The position numbers were made by a program, and so were the translations under genes. Positions 25,897 through 35,403 of a stretch of 62,264 nt of DNA are shown one piece after another (the stretch's first letter is position 1; each line of letters starts with the position of its first letter). The notes under the pieces were generated by a model. It had not been told where the DNA came from. It worked only from the letters and a program-made list of their open reading frames with translations, and made no database searches. Source of the DNA: CAYSSJ01 sp964433675 (GTDB lineage Bacteria > Cloacimonadota > Cloacimonadia > Cloacimonadales > TCS61). The stretch covers positions 1 to 62,264 of the forward strand of contig CAYSSJ010000015.1 in assembly GCA_964433675.1 (NCBI GenBank). The letters are read 5' to 3'.

Positions 25897-27903
25897 TTGG
25901 AGAAGATATTAGTAACCAGTGCATTACCGTACGCCAATGGTAGATTGCATATCGGACATGTAGCCGGTGCCTATCTACCTGCCGATATTTATGTTAGATA
26001 TCAGAAATTACTGCAAAATGATGTGATCTTTATTTGCGGAACAGACGAGCATGGTGCTCCGATCTCTATAAAAGCTGAAGCTGAGGGGATATCTCCGCGT
26101 GAATTGGTAACCTACTACCACGATAGCATCAAAAAAAGCTTCGCCGGATTGAATATAGACTTCGATAACTTTTCGGGTACAGCGCGTGAAAATCACCACA
26201 AATTATCGCAGAGATTCTTCTTAGACCTATTAGAAGGTGGTTATATCAATCAGAAAAAGACAAAACAATTTTACGACAGAAAACATAACCGTTTCTTGGC
26301 AGACCGATACGTCGAAGGTATCTGTCCGTTTTGTAAATCAACCGGCGCCAGAGGGGATCAATGCGATGCTTGTGGCAAATTGATAGACGTGTTGGAGCTT
26401 TTAGAGCCCAAAAGTAAGATATCCGGCGAATCACCGATAATCAAAGAGACTACACATTGGTATCTGAACTTACCAAAATTCAAACATAAATTGGAGAAAT
26501 GGCTGGAGACCAAAAAATACTGGAAAGATAATGTGCTCAATTTCATTATGTCCTGGCTGAGAGAAGGTTTGATGGAAAGGGCGATCAGTCGTGATATAGA
26601 TTGGGGTGTGCCGGTTCCTTTGGAAAATGCCGATGGAAAAGTGCTTTATGTCTGGTTCGATGCCCCGATCGGCTATATCTCATCTACGGTGGAATGGGCA
26701 GAAAAGATAGGTGATCCGGAGAAATGGAAAGATTACTGGTTTGACCAGAATACCAAACTCATCCATTTCATTGGCAAAGATAATATCCCATTCCATACTA
26801 TCATCTGGCCCGCAGTCCTAATGGGACAAAAAGATAACTATGTGCTACCTTATGATGTGCCTGCCAATGAATATTTGAATATAAAGGGTCAAAAGACCTC
26901 GACAAGCAGAGATCATGCCGTATGGGTAGAAGAATACCTGAAAAGTTTTGACGGCGAATATCTGCGCTATGCGCTCGCTGCAAATGCGCCCGAAACCAAA
27001 GATAGTGATTTCAGCTGGGAAGATTTCCAAAATAAAGTCAACATAGACCTTGCTAATATCTTGGGTAACCTTACCAATAGAGTGTGTACATTCTCCAACA
27101 AATATTTTTCCGGGAAGATCAATAAACCGGCTACACTCTCTGCCAAAGCGAAAGAAATATTGGCACAAGCAGAAGAAATTGCCGAACAAATTGGCCAAAG
27201 TTATACTGAATACCGCGTGCGAAGAGCGGCACAACTCAATATCGATCTAGCCAGACTGGGAAATAGATACTTCGACGAAACCAAACCTTGGGCAGAAGTA
27301 AAAAATGATAAAACTAAAGCCGAAGAGACGCTCTTTGTTTGTCTGGAAATTCTGCGGATAATATCGATCACTTTTTCACCGATTTTACCGGTTAAGATGA
27401 TGGAACTCAGAAAGATACTCAATCTGAAAGAAAAAACAATCTGGCAAAATATCAAAGATATTGAGCCGGCTTACAATATTGGAGACTTGAGCATTTTGTT
27501 CAAAAAGATCGAAGATAAAGAGATCGATGCGCAAAACAAGGCATCCGAAAAAGCTCCGCTCTCTGATGATATCAAACCGAATATATCATTTGAAGATTTC
27601 AAGAAACTCGATCTGCGAGTTGTTACCATTATCTCTGCCGAAAAAATCAAGAAATCCAATAAACTGATCCGTGTGACAGTTAAATTGGATGAGAAACGTA
27701 CCCGCACGGTAGTGGCGGGGATAGCAGAGGCTTACAAACCGGAAGATTTGATAAATAAGCAGGTGGTCTTGCTGTTTAACTTGGAGCCCAAAAAAGTGAT
27801 GGGCATCAAATCGGAAGGGATGATCTTGGCAGCAGAAGCAGAGGGTAAACCGTGGCTTCTAACCTGTGATAAAGAAGTGCCAAACGGTAGTGAGGTGTCT
27901 TGA
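25897..27903 (+). CDS. metG: Methionyl-tRNA synthetase
   Basis: The gene starts at TTG 25897, with CAGGAG nine bases ahead; no ATG fits the conserved N-terminus EKILVTSALPYANGRLHIGH. The product (668 residues) has the HIGH motif at 18-21, a zinc-binding knuckle (CPFCKSTGARGDQCDACG), the KMSKS-equivalent KTSTS at 333-337, an anticodon-binding helical domain and a C-terminal EMAP/Trbp111-like tRNA-binding domain (about 565-668, FKKLDLRVVTIISAEK). The KTSTS variant is like the K(I/M)STS forms seen in the Bacteroidetes and spirochaete enzymes. Its TGA overlaps the hsdR start. Confidence 0.96.
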   Translation: MEKILVTSALPYANGRLHIGHVAGAYLPADIYVRYQKLLQNDVIFICGTDEHGAPISIKAEAEGISPRELVTYYHDSIKKSFAGLNIDFDNFSGTARENHHKLSQRFFLDLLEGGYINQKKTKQFYDRKHNRFLADRYVEGICPFCKSTGARGDQCDACGKLIDVLELLEPKSKISGESPIIKETTHWYLNLPKFKHKLEKWLETKKYWKDNVLNFIMSWLREGLMERAISRDIDWGVPVPLENADGKVLYVWFDAPIGYISSTVEWAEKIGDPEKWKDYWFDQNTKLIHFIGKDNIPFHTIIWPAVLMGQKDNYVLPYDVPANEYLNIKGQKTSTSRDHAVWVEEYLKSFDGEYLRYALAANAPETKDSDFSWEDFQNKVNIDLANILGNLTNRVCTFSNKYFSGKINKPATLSAKAKEILAQAEEIAEQIGQSYTEYRVRRAAQLNIDLARLGNRYFDETKPWAEVKNDKTKAEETLFVCLEILRIISITFSPILPVKMMELRKILNLKEKTIWQNIKDIEPAYNIGDLSILFKKIEDKEIDAQNKASEKAPLSDDIKPNISFEDFKKLDLRVVTIISAEKIKKSNKLIRVTVKLDEKRTRTVVAGIAEAYKPEDLINKQVVLLFNLEPKKVMGIKSEGMILAAEAEGKPWLLTCDKEVPNGSEVS

Positions 27904-30422
27904 TGCAGAAAGAAGCAAAAGCTCGCATCCGCATTAATAAATATTTAGAAGATGCCGGATGGAGATTTTTTGATTCTGAAGCCGGTCGTGCAAATATCGC
28001 CCTTGAAAATAATGTAAAAATAACCGAAAAAGTACTTGATGATCTGGGAGAAAATTTTCAAAAAACTAAAAATGGTTATGTGGATTATGTGCTATTGGAT
28101 GAAGATAGATTCCCTTTTGTTGTCTTAGAAGCAAAAAGAGAAGAAAAGAATCCTTTGGATGGTAAAGAACAAGCACGCCTTTATGCAAAAAATCTAAATG
28201 TAAGATTTGTGATATTGTCTAATGGCAATCTGCATTATTTTTGGGACATTGAAATTGGGAATCCAGAAATTATTACCTCTTTCCCAACTTACGAATCCTT
28301 GCAACATAGACAATCCTTCATGCCAAATCCGGATAGTTTGATAAAAGAATATGTAGGACATGATTATATTGCTATAACCCAAAAATACGATTACGATTCA
28401 GATCCTGATTGGTTAAATGAAGATACCAAAGAAGACTTTATCAACAAATACAAACTCAAATTCTTACGTGATTATCAACTCAATGCTATAAAGTATATTC
28501 AAACAGCAGTAAAAGAAAACAAAAACCGTTTCCTATTTGAAATGGCTACCGGTACAGGGAAAACTCTTGTAGCTGCTGGCGTAATCAAACTTTTCCTAAG
28601 ATCGGGTAATGCTAAAAGAGTATTGTTTTTGGTAGATAGATTAGAGTTGGAAGACCAAGCTCAAAAGAACTTTGAGCATTATCTCAAAAATGATTACCAA
28701 TCTGTAATTTACAAAGAGAATCGCGATGACTGGAAAAAAGCTGAAATTGTGGTTTCTACGGTGCAATCATTTCTCTTTAACAATAAATACAAAGACATTT
28801 TTTCGCCCACTGATTTCGACCTGGTTATATCTGATGAGGCGCATAGATCTATAAATGGTAATAGTCGTGCCGTATTTGAATACTTTACCGGTTATAAACT
28901 GGGTTTAACTGCTACTCCCAAAGACTACCTGAAAAATATTAATGAAAAAAAACTCGCAGAAAAAGATCCTCGTAAATGGGAAAAAAGACAACTGCTCGAT
29001 ACTTACAAGACTTTCGGATGTGGAACAAGTAATCCAACTTTCAGATATACATTATTAAATGGAGTTTGTGATGGTTACCTGATAAATCCAATTGTAGTAG
29101 ATGCCAGGACTGAGATAACAACAGAATTATTATCTGAACTAGGCTATTGTGTGCTTGTGGAAAACGAAGAAGGTGAAGAAGAGGAAAAAACTTATTACCA
29201 AAGTGATTTTGAGAGGAAATTCTTTTCTGAAAAAACCAATATCACATTTTGCGAAACTTTTTTGAAAAATGCTTTGAAAGATCCATTAACAAATGAAATA
29301 GGGAAAAGCATCATTTTCTGTGTTAGCCAAAAGCACGCTTCCAAAATAACGCAAATATTAAATAAAATCGCGCATAAAACTTATCCGGGCAAATATAATT
29401 CTGATTTCGCTGTACAGGTCACATCTTCTATAGAAGGAGCGCAACAGATGACGATTAATTTTGCAAACAACAATCTTAATGGTCATTCTGCATTTATGCC
29501 AGACTATCTTACCAGTAAGACCAGAGTATGTGTAACAGTTGGGATGATGACAACCGGATATGATTGTGAAGATATTTTGAATCTTTGCTTGATGAGACCT
29601 GTGTTTTCTCCCCAAAATTTTATTCAAATGAAAGGCAGAGGAACTAGAAAATACACTTTTGAATATTCGCATAAAAACGAAATTGGGATTACTGAAAAAC
29701 TCCATAAAGAAAAAGAAAGGTTCAAGCTTTTTGATTTCTTTGCAAATTGCGAATATTTTGAAGAAAAATACGATTATGATCAAGTTATCGAACTTCCACC
29801 CGAAACCGGTATTATTAAAGGACCACCGACTCCTCCGGCTACTACAGCGGAATATGAAAGTTTTCAAACTGACCCACTAAAAGAAATAGCTGAATCTCCT
29901 ATCGGAATCGAAGGTATGAAAATCGATAGGAAGTTTTTTGAAAAATTTGAAGATGTGGTTAAAAATGATGATTACATCATAGATAAAATTTATGATCGTA
30001 AATACGAAGAAGCAGAAGAATACATTAAAAGAGAGATTTTTAATAAGCCGGAAGACTTTTTCAATCTGGACAAATTGAGAAAGTCGGTTGAAATAGATAG
30101 AAGGTTAACCTTGCGTGAAATTTTGGATAAAATTTTTGGAAGGATCAAGAAATTCAAGTCTTCTGATGAGCTTTTGGAAGAAGAAGTCGATAAATTTATT
30201 TCTCTCTACCACCCCGAAACAAGATTTATCCATATCATTCGGCATTTTATGAAAGCATATATCTTAGATGATAAATTAAGAGAGATTCTGGACTCTAGAG
30301 AATATGGCAGACTCGAGACCAATCCCTCTTTCACTATGGAAGATCTAAAAGAGCTAAACGGTTGGCAGGAAGATATAGTGGAGTATATAAAGGATTATGT
30401 TCCATTGAGTATCTTTAGTTAA
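27903..30422 (+). CDS. hsdR: Type I restriction enzyme R subunit (EcoEI-like)
   Basis: The 839-residue protein starts at ATG 27903, sharing one base with the metG stop. It has an N-terminal PD-(D/E)xK nuclease region (VDYVLLDEDRFPFVVLEAKR, about 58-77) and an SF2 translocase with Walker A MATGTGKT (about 213-220), DEAH (about 311-314), LGLTATPK, and motif VI QMKGRGTR. A C-terminal EcoEI_R_C-like domain follows with the segment LRKSVEIDRRLTLREILDKIFG. The length fits the short EcoEI class rather than the 1,000-plus residues of the EcoKI class. It works with the fused HsdM-HsdS encoded next to cleave unmethylated DNA after translocation. Confidence 0.92.
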   Translation: MQKEAKARIRINKYLEDAGWRFFDSEAGRANIALENNVKITEKVLDDLGENFQKTKNGYVDYVLLDEDRFPFVVLEAKREEKNPLDGKEQARLYAKNLNVRFVILSNGNLHYFWDIEIGNPEIITSFPTYESLQHRQSFMPNPDSLIKEYVGHDYIAITQKYDYDSDPDWLNEDTKEDFINKYKLKFLRDYQLNAIKYIQTAVKENKNRFLFEMATGTGKTLVAAGVIKLFLRSGNAKRVLFLVDRLELEDQAQKNFEHYLKNDYQSVIYKENRDDWKKAEIVVSTVQSFLFNNKYKDIFSPTDFDLVISDEAHRSINGNSRAVFEYFTGYKLGLTATPKDYLKNINEKKLAEKDPRKWEKRQLLDTYKTFGCGTSNPTFRYTLLNGVCDGYLINPIVVDARTEITTELLSELGYCVLVENEEGEEEEKTYYQSDFERKFFSEKTNITFCETFLKNALKDPLTNEIGKSIIFCVSQKHASKITQILNKIAHKTYPGKYNSDFAVQVTSSIEGAQQMTINFANNNLNGHSAFMPDYLTSKTRVCVTVGMMTTGYDCEDILNLCLMRPVFSPQNFIQMKGRGTRKYTFEYSHKNEIGITEKLHKEKERFKLFDFFANCEYFEEKYDYDQVIELPPETGIIKGPPTPPATTAEYESFQTDPLKEIAESPIGIEGMKIDRKFFEKFEDVVKNDDYIIDKIYDRKYEEAEEYIKREIFNKPEDFFNLDKLRKSVEIDRRLTLREILDKIFGRIKKFKSSDELLEEEVDKFISLYHPETRFIHIIRHFMKAYILDDKLREILDSREYGRLETNPSFTMEDLKELNGWQEDIVEYIKDYVPLSIFS

Positions 30423-30444
30423 AATAATACAAGATGAGGTAATC

Positions 30445-32925
30445 ATGCTAACAAACGGTACAAAAAGATTGATAGATACAGCAAGAGATATACTGGTAGG
30501 TAAATTGCCGGATCCAAAGTCTCAGGTAGAACAGATTACCATAGCCCTAATTTATAAGTTTATGGACGATATCGACAAACAATCGGAAGAGTTGGGCGGC
30601 AAAGCCAAATTTTTCACAGGCGAATATGCCAAATATTCTTGGAACAGTATTATGAATCCACGCGTTGGCGGACACGAATTGGTAGGATTATACGGTGAGG
30701 GAATTCAAAAAATGAATCAGAATCCCAATATCCCACCTCTATTCAGAGATATGTTCAAAAATGCTTATCTACCTTACCGTGATCCTGAAACTCTGAAAAG
30801 CTTTCTGAAAACGATAGGAGAGTTTAAATACGACCATAGCGAAAATCTAGGCGTTGCTTATGAATATCTATTGTCGGTGATGGGATCGCAAGGCGATGCA
30901 GGACAGTTTCGAACGCCCCGGCATATAATAGATTTTATCGTGAAGGTGATCGATCCAAAAATAAATGAAACCATACTGGATCCTGCTTGTGGTACAGCTG
31001 GTTTTTTGATCTCTTCATACAAACATATATTGGAAAAGCATCATAAAGAAGGAAGGCTGAACCTACAACCAAACCAACGGAAAAGACTTTTAGAAAATAT
31101 CGAAGGATACGATATTTCTCCTGATATGGTCAGACTATCTTTGGTTAATATGTATTTGCATAATTTCAACAATCCAAAGATTTATGAGTATGATACCCTA
31201 ACTTCTGAAGAGAAGTGGAACGATAAATTTGATGTAATTATGGCTAACCCACCGTTTATGTCTCCCAAAGGGGGTATTAGACCACATAGAAGATTTAGTG
31301 TGCAGTCCAACCGGTCTGAAGTGCTTTTTGTCGATTATATTGCCGAACACCTAAATTCCAATGGGCGTGCTGGCATTATCGTTCCTGAGGGAGTTATTTT
31401 TCAAGCAGGAAAAGCATATAAACAGCTTCGTAAGATGCTTTTGGATAATTCTCTCTATGCAGTTGTTTCACTGCCGGCAGGAGTGTTTAATCCATATTCA
31501 GGAGTTAAGACTTCAATATTGTTAATGGATAAAAAAATTGCTAAGAAGTGTAACGATGTATTATTTGTGAAAGTTTCAGCTGACGGATATAATTTAGGAG
31601 CACAAAGAAGAGAGATTAAAGAAAATGATTTACCTTTAGCTTTAGAAGTTTTAAAAGAATTTCAAACATCTGCTTTAGAAGGAGTTGAACCTAAACTTGA
31701 GAATTTTGAGAGAGTGATTGCTCATATCGTTTCAAAAGATAAAATTGCAGAGCAAGATTATAATTTGAGTGGAGATAGATATAAAGAAGAAGTTGTTTAT
31801 GATGGTAATTGGGATTTGGTTGAGTTGGGGGAAGTTGTTCTTGAAATGAAAGATGGGGGAACCCCTCCAAGAAAAGACTCTGATAATTTCGGAGGTAATA
31901 TTAATTGGTGTGTTGTTAAAGATATTAAATCAGAAATTTGGAATACAAAAGAATGTTTAAGTGAAAAAGGGCTTAAAAATAGTTCTGCTCAAGTTTGGCC
32001 TATTGATTCTGTAATTATCTCTTTAGGTGCGACCATAGGGAATGTTGGAATTGCTAAAGTTCCCACTGCAACAAAACAAGGTCTTTCAGGGATTGTTGTA
32101 GATAAATCAAAAATTCTTTCTAAATTTTTATATTCAATTCTTATAGCAAAAAAAGAGTATATACAATCATTAGCAACAGGAGCTTCGATTAAGGAAGTAA
32201 GACCTTCTAAACTATTGAGATTACTAAAAATCCCCCTTCCACCTCTTGAAGTTCAGGAGAGAATTGTTGAAGAGATTGAAAGCTATCAGAATATTATTGA
32301 TGGAGCAAAGAAAGTTGTTGAGAGTTACAAGCCAAGCTTTAAGATTGAGAGCGATTGGGATGTTGTTGAGTTGGGAGAAGCATGTGATGTAAGAGATGGA
32401 ACTCATGATAGTCCTCAATATGTTCATGAAGGATATCCTCTTGTTACTTCTAAGAATGTAAAAGACGGAACAATTGATTTTACTAATGTAAGCTATGTTT
32501 CAAAGGAAGATTTTGATAATATAAATAAAAGGTCTTTAGTAGAAGATGGGGATATTATCATGCCTATGATTGGCACTATTGGTTCTCCAATTGTAGTAAA
32601 AAAAGAAAGAGAATTTGCAATAAAAAATGTTGCTTTAATCAAATTCAAAGATAATAATAGAGCTAATAATTATTTCATTAATTATGTTTTATCTAGCGAA
32701 CTTTTTGAAACTTATATTGAAAAAGTAAGCAGAGGGGGAACTCAAAAATTCATTTCTTTGAAAAATATCAGGACTTTTAAGACACCTCTTCCACCTATTG
32801 AAACTCAAAAAGAAATAGTTGCTAAAATAGAAGAAGAACAAAAACTTGTTGATTCTAATAAGCAATTAATAGAAATTTTTGAGAATAAGATTAAAGATAA
32901 GATTGCTGAGGTTTGGGGGGAGTAG
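30445..32925 (+). CDS. Type I methyltransferase-specificity fusion (HsdM-HsdS)
   Basis: One 826-residue chain carries both modification parts. Residues 1-440 are HsdM: an HsdM N-terminal helical domain, the SAM motif DPACGTAGF (179-187) and the N6-adenine catalytic motif NPPF (about 268-271). Residues about 450-826 are HsdS-like with two target-recognition domains, beginning WDLVELGEVV and WDVVELGEAC, each ending in PLPPLEVQERIVEEI or PLPPIETQKEIVAKI followed by a coiled coil. There is no stop or start between the parts. The second half uses more ATT/GTT codons than its neighbours, as seen by eye, which suggests that it was imported or swapped. The chain would set the sequence specificity for HsdR. 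Confidence 0.92.
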   Translation: MLTNGTKRLIDTARDILVGKLPDPKSQVEQITIALIYKFMDDIDKQSEELGGKAKFFTGEYAKYSWNSIMNPRVGGHELVGLYGEGIQKMNQNPNIPPLFRDMFKNAYLPYRDPETLKSFLKTIGEFKYDHSENLGVAYEYLLSVMGSQGDAGQFRTPRHIIDFIVKVIDPKINETILDPACGTAGFLISSYKHILEKHHKEGRLNLQPNQRKRLLENIEGYDISPDMVRLSLVNMYLHNFNNPKIYEYDTLTSEEKWNDKFDVIMANPPFMSPKGGIRPHRRFSVQSNRSEVLFVDYIAEHLNSNGRAGIIVPEGVIFQAGKAYKQLRKMLLDNSLYAVVSLPAGVFNPYSGVKTSILLMDKKIAKKCNDVLFVKVSADGYNLGAQRREIKENDLPLALEVLKEFQTSALEGVEPKLENFERVIAHIVSKDKIAEQDYNLSGDRYKEEVVYDGNWDLVELGEVVLEMKDGGTPPRKDSDNFGGNINWCVVKDIKSEIWNTKECLSEKGLKNSSAQVWPIDSVIISLGATIGNVGIAKVPTATKQGLSGIVVDKSKILSKFLYSILIAKKEYIQSLATGASIKEVRPSKLLRLLKIPLPPLEVQERIVEEIESYQNIIDGAKKVVESYKPSFKIESDWDVVELGEACDVRDGTHDSPQYVHEGYPLVTSKNVKDGTIDFTNVSYVSKEDFDNINKRSLVEDGDIIMPMIGTIGSPIVVKKEREFAIKNVALIKFKDNNRANNYFINYVLSSELFETYIEKVSRGGTQKFISLKNIRTFKTPLPPIETQKEIVAKIEEEQKLVDSNKQLIEIFENKIKDKIAEVWGE

Positions 32926-32943
32926 GGGAGCAAAAATCGTAAT

Positions 32944-33636
32944 ATGGTAGAAAAAAATGATAACAAGCCGAGTTATCTCGGTCATCGTAAACGAGTAAAA
33001 GCGAAATATAAAAATTCCGGTTTGGATGGAATGCTGGATTATGAGATTTTGGAATTATTATTGATATTTTCCCAGCCTCGCAAAGATACCAAACCGATCG
33101 CAAGGGATTTATTGAATCGTTTTAAAACTATCAACAGTGTTCTGGATGCTGATCTTGATGAATTGATGACTGTAAATGGTATTTCCGAGCATACTGCTCT
33201 TATGATCAAGCTGTATAAAGATATTGCTATTTTTTATCTGGAGAGGGGTCTTTACCAAAAAGATCTATTATCTTCTCCTCAAGCTGTATTTCAATACTTA
33301 AAAGCATCTCTGAAAGGGTCAAAAGATGAGGAATTTAAAGTATTATTTTTGGACAATGCAAATCAATTATTGGCAATAGAAACGCTTCACACCGGCACAG
33401 TTAATAAATCTGCAATATATCCTCGTAAACTTGTGGAGCGAGCATTGCATCACCATGCAAATGGTATAATCGTAGCTCATAATCATCCATCTGGTAAATT
33501 GCAACCATCAAAAAACGACGGAGCAATTACCAAAATGATAAAAGAAGCTCTACAAACAGTAGAAATAGCGCTTTTGGATCATGTAATAATCGGCGGGAAT
33601 AATTACTATAGTTTTCATGAAAAGGGGCTTTTATGA
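32944..33636 (+). CDS. radC: RadC family JAB/MPN-domain protein
   Basis: The 230-residue protein has an N-terminal UPF0758/helix-hairpin-helix part (LGHRKRVKAKY, VNGISEHTALMIKL) and the C-terminal JAB1/MPN metalloprotease-like domain with AHNHPSGKLQPSKND, which supplies the two His and the Asp of the JAMM zinc site. The usual family length applies. RadC was once linked to DNA repair, but its biochemical role is unsettled. It starts 18 bases after the restriction genes and overlaps the ferredoxin gene as ATGA, so it is in the same run. Confidence 0.92.
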   Translation: MVEKNDNKPSYLGHRKRVKAKYKNSGLDGMLDYEILELLLIFSQPRKDTKPIARDLLNRFKTINSVLDADLDELMTVNGISEHTALMIKLYKDIAIFYLERGLYQKDLLSSPQAVFQYLKASLKGSKDEEFKVLFLDNANQLLAIETLHTGTVNKSAIYPRKLVERALHHHANGIIVAHNHPSGKLQPSKNDGAITKMIKEALQTVEIALLDHVIIGGNNYYSFHEKGLL

Positions 33637-33887
33637 TGGATTTTGAAAACCATAACAAAATAAAGTCTCGGTTGGTTGCCTCCATAGACCAAACCCAATG
33701 CTGTGGGATGAAAAGCTACTGCACACCACTGGGGAAGTGCCCGACCGGAGCCTTTGTTTGGTCATCTGTCGCTAATAGCTCCGAGAAAGGTATCATAAGC
33801 ATAGATGAAGAAAAATGCAATGGTTGCGGTATTTGCGCGCAAACCTGTGCCTGCGGTATTATCAAAATGATAGAAACACCATTATGA
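33633..33887 (+). CDS. Small dicluster ferredoxin-like protein
   Basis: The 84-residue protein is rich in cysteine. The C-terminal half has a clear 4Fe-4S motif CNGCGICAQTC (Cys62, 65, 68, 72). The N-terminal half has Cys23, 24, 30 and 36 (CCGMKSYC, GKCPTGAF), which could hold a second, less regular cluster. It is probably an electron carrier in the cytoplasm. Its start overlaps the radC stop and its stop overlaps miaB ATG 33884, both as ATGA, so its translation is tied to miaB. MiaB needs electrons for its radical SAM reaction, which makes a donor role plausible. A second ATG at 33636 could be used instead. Confidence 0.8.
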   Translation: MMDFENHNKIKSRLVASIDQTQCCGMKSYCTPLGKCPTGAFVWSSVANSSEKGIISIDEEKCNGCGICAQTCACGIIKMIETPL

Positions 33888-35191
33888 ACAAAAAAGTATA
33901 TATCAAAACTTACGGCTGCCAGATGAATGTGGCGGATAGTGAGCTGGTTAGCTCCGTACTGCAGGATGCCGGATTTGCATTGTGCGAAGATATAGATAGA
34001 GCCGATGTGATCATCTTCAACACCTGTTCGGTGCGCCAACATGCGGAAGAGCGAGCACTCGGTAGGATAGCCAACGAACTCTCCCGTAAACACGATAACC
34101 CCGATTTGAAAGTGGGTGTCATCGGTTGTATGGCGCAGAGAATAGGGGAGAGATTGGTAAAAGAGAACAAAGGTGTGGATTTTTATATCGGAGTGGATCA
34201 ATATAGAAACATAGCGCCTATCATAGAAAAATGTTTTTCGGATTCTAATCCTATTACAGCTCTTGATCTGGATAAAGAGGAAGTATATGAGGGTATTGTA
34301 CCTGCTCATCAGGGCAAGTTCAACGCTTTTATCACCATAATGAGGGGTTGCAACAACTTTTGCTCCTATTGTATAGTTCCCTACACACGCGGTAGAGAGC
34401 GGAGTCGTCCGGTTGATGAGATTCTCAAAGATATCGATATCGCCGGTCAGAAAGGATTCAAAGATATCACACTTTTGGGACAGAATGTGAACTCATATCA
34501 TTACAATAATGTTACTTTTGCTGATTTGTTAAAAAAAGCAAACAGCATCGATAGTATCAGACGGATCAGGTTCATTACTTCGCATCCCAAAGATCTATCT
34601 GATAGCGTGATAGAAACAATGACAGAGTCTGACAAGATATGCCCGCATTTACATTTACCACTACAATCGGCAGATAACGATATCCTAAAAAAAATGAATC
34701 GTGGCTACACTTTTGAACACTATCTTAACATAATCAATAAATTACGTAATAATATGCCGGATATAGCGTTAACGACAGATATCATAGTTGGTTTTCCTAC
34801 AGAGACAGAAGCTCAGTTTCAAAAGACAGTGGAAGCATTGCAGACTATCAGGTTCGATTATGCTTTTACTTTCAAGTTTTCACCCCGTGAAGGTACCAAG
34901 GCAGCTCATTTCGAGGGACAAATCCCCGAATCTGTTCGCCTGGCACGCTTGCAAGAGATCATCAAGGTGCAAGAGCAAATAACTTTGGATAAGTACCGGG
35001 AGAAAATCGGTTCGCTTGTAGAAGTTTATGTAGAAAGCATTAGCAAAAAATCTGAGACAGAACTCTCGGGTAAGTCAGAAGATTTCAAGATAACCGTATT
35101 TGAAGGCAATCCTGATCTGATTGGAAAATTCGTAAAAGTAAAAATCACCGATGCAGTAGGCTGGACACTAAGGGGAAAGTTAGTTGAATAA
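33884..35191 (+). CDS. miaB: tRNA-2-methylthio-N6-dimethylallyladenosine synthase MiaB
   Basis: MiaB adds the methylthio group to i6A37 in tRNA. The 435-residue protein from ATG 33884 has an N-terminal UPF0004 domain with cluster ligands Cys12 (YGCQMN), Cys48 (NTCSV) and Cys82 (GCMAQ), a radical SAM domain with Cys156, 160 and 163 (RGCNNFCSYC), and a C-terminal TRAM domain. The VPYTRGRE after the third cysteine and the LTTDIIVGFP strand are typical for MiaB rather than MtaB or RimO. Upstream in-frame codons from 33815 lie within the ferredoxin gene and lack homology, so I rejected them. Confidence 0.95.
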   Translation: MNKKVYIKTYGCQMNVADSELVSSVLQDAGFALCEDIDRADVIIFNTCSVRQHAEERALGRIANELSRKHDNPDLKVGVIGCMAQRIGERLVKENKGVDFYIGVDQYRNIAPIIEKCFSDSNPITALDLDKEEVYEGIVPAHQGKFNAFITIMRGCNNFCSYCIVPYTRGRERSRPVDEILKDIDIAGQKGFKDITLLGQNVNSYHYNNVTFADLLKKANSIDSIRRIRFITSHPKDLSDSVIETMTESDKICPHLHLPLQSADNDILKKMNRGYTFEHYLNIINKLRNNMPDIALTTDIIVGFPTETEAQFQKTVEALQTIRFDYAFTFKFSPREGTKAAHFEGQIPESVRLARLQEIIKVQEQITLDKYREKIGSLVEVYVESISKKSETELSGKSEDFKITVFEGNPDLIGKFVKVKITDAVGWTLRGKLVE

Positions 35192-35402
35192 AAAAAAGTA
35201 TCGTAACCACCCCTATTATTTTGCCACATCTACAACCTCTGATAAGATATATTATGTAAACTTTGGTAAGAAGTGGTTGTATGTTGATATGTATAGAGTT
35301 ATATTATTATGGCTAAAATGTTTCACGCTAATTATTCTTCTCCTTAAATTTTTCCTTTACATGATAATGAACGACAAAATATTCTCATTCTCGAGGTTTT
35401 AA
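35184..35402 (+). CDS. Possible small membrane protein
   Basis: A frame of 72 codons starts at TTG 35184, within the end of miaB, preceded by AAGGGG at a suitable distance. It ends one base before ATG 35404 of yicC. It encodes a basic, Tyr-rich start (MNKKKYRNHPYYF) and one hydrophobic helix (about residues 43-62, LLWLKCFTLIILLLKFFLYM). It fills the 210-base gap between the genes exactly, which favours a gene, but the start codon is weak and the composition is near that of AT-rich noncoding DNA. Confidence 0.3.
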   Translation: MNKKKYRNHPYYFATSTTSDKIYYVNFGKKWLYVDMYRVILLWLKCFTLIILLLKFFLYMIMNDKIFSFSRF

Positions 35403-35403
35403 T

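Noticed and set aside
27900..33636. Idea that the restriction genes form a larger mobile island
   Set aside because: No integrase, transposase, attachment repeats or tRNA border is seen, and the junctions to metG and miaB-side genes are tight.
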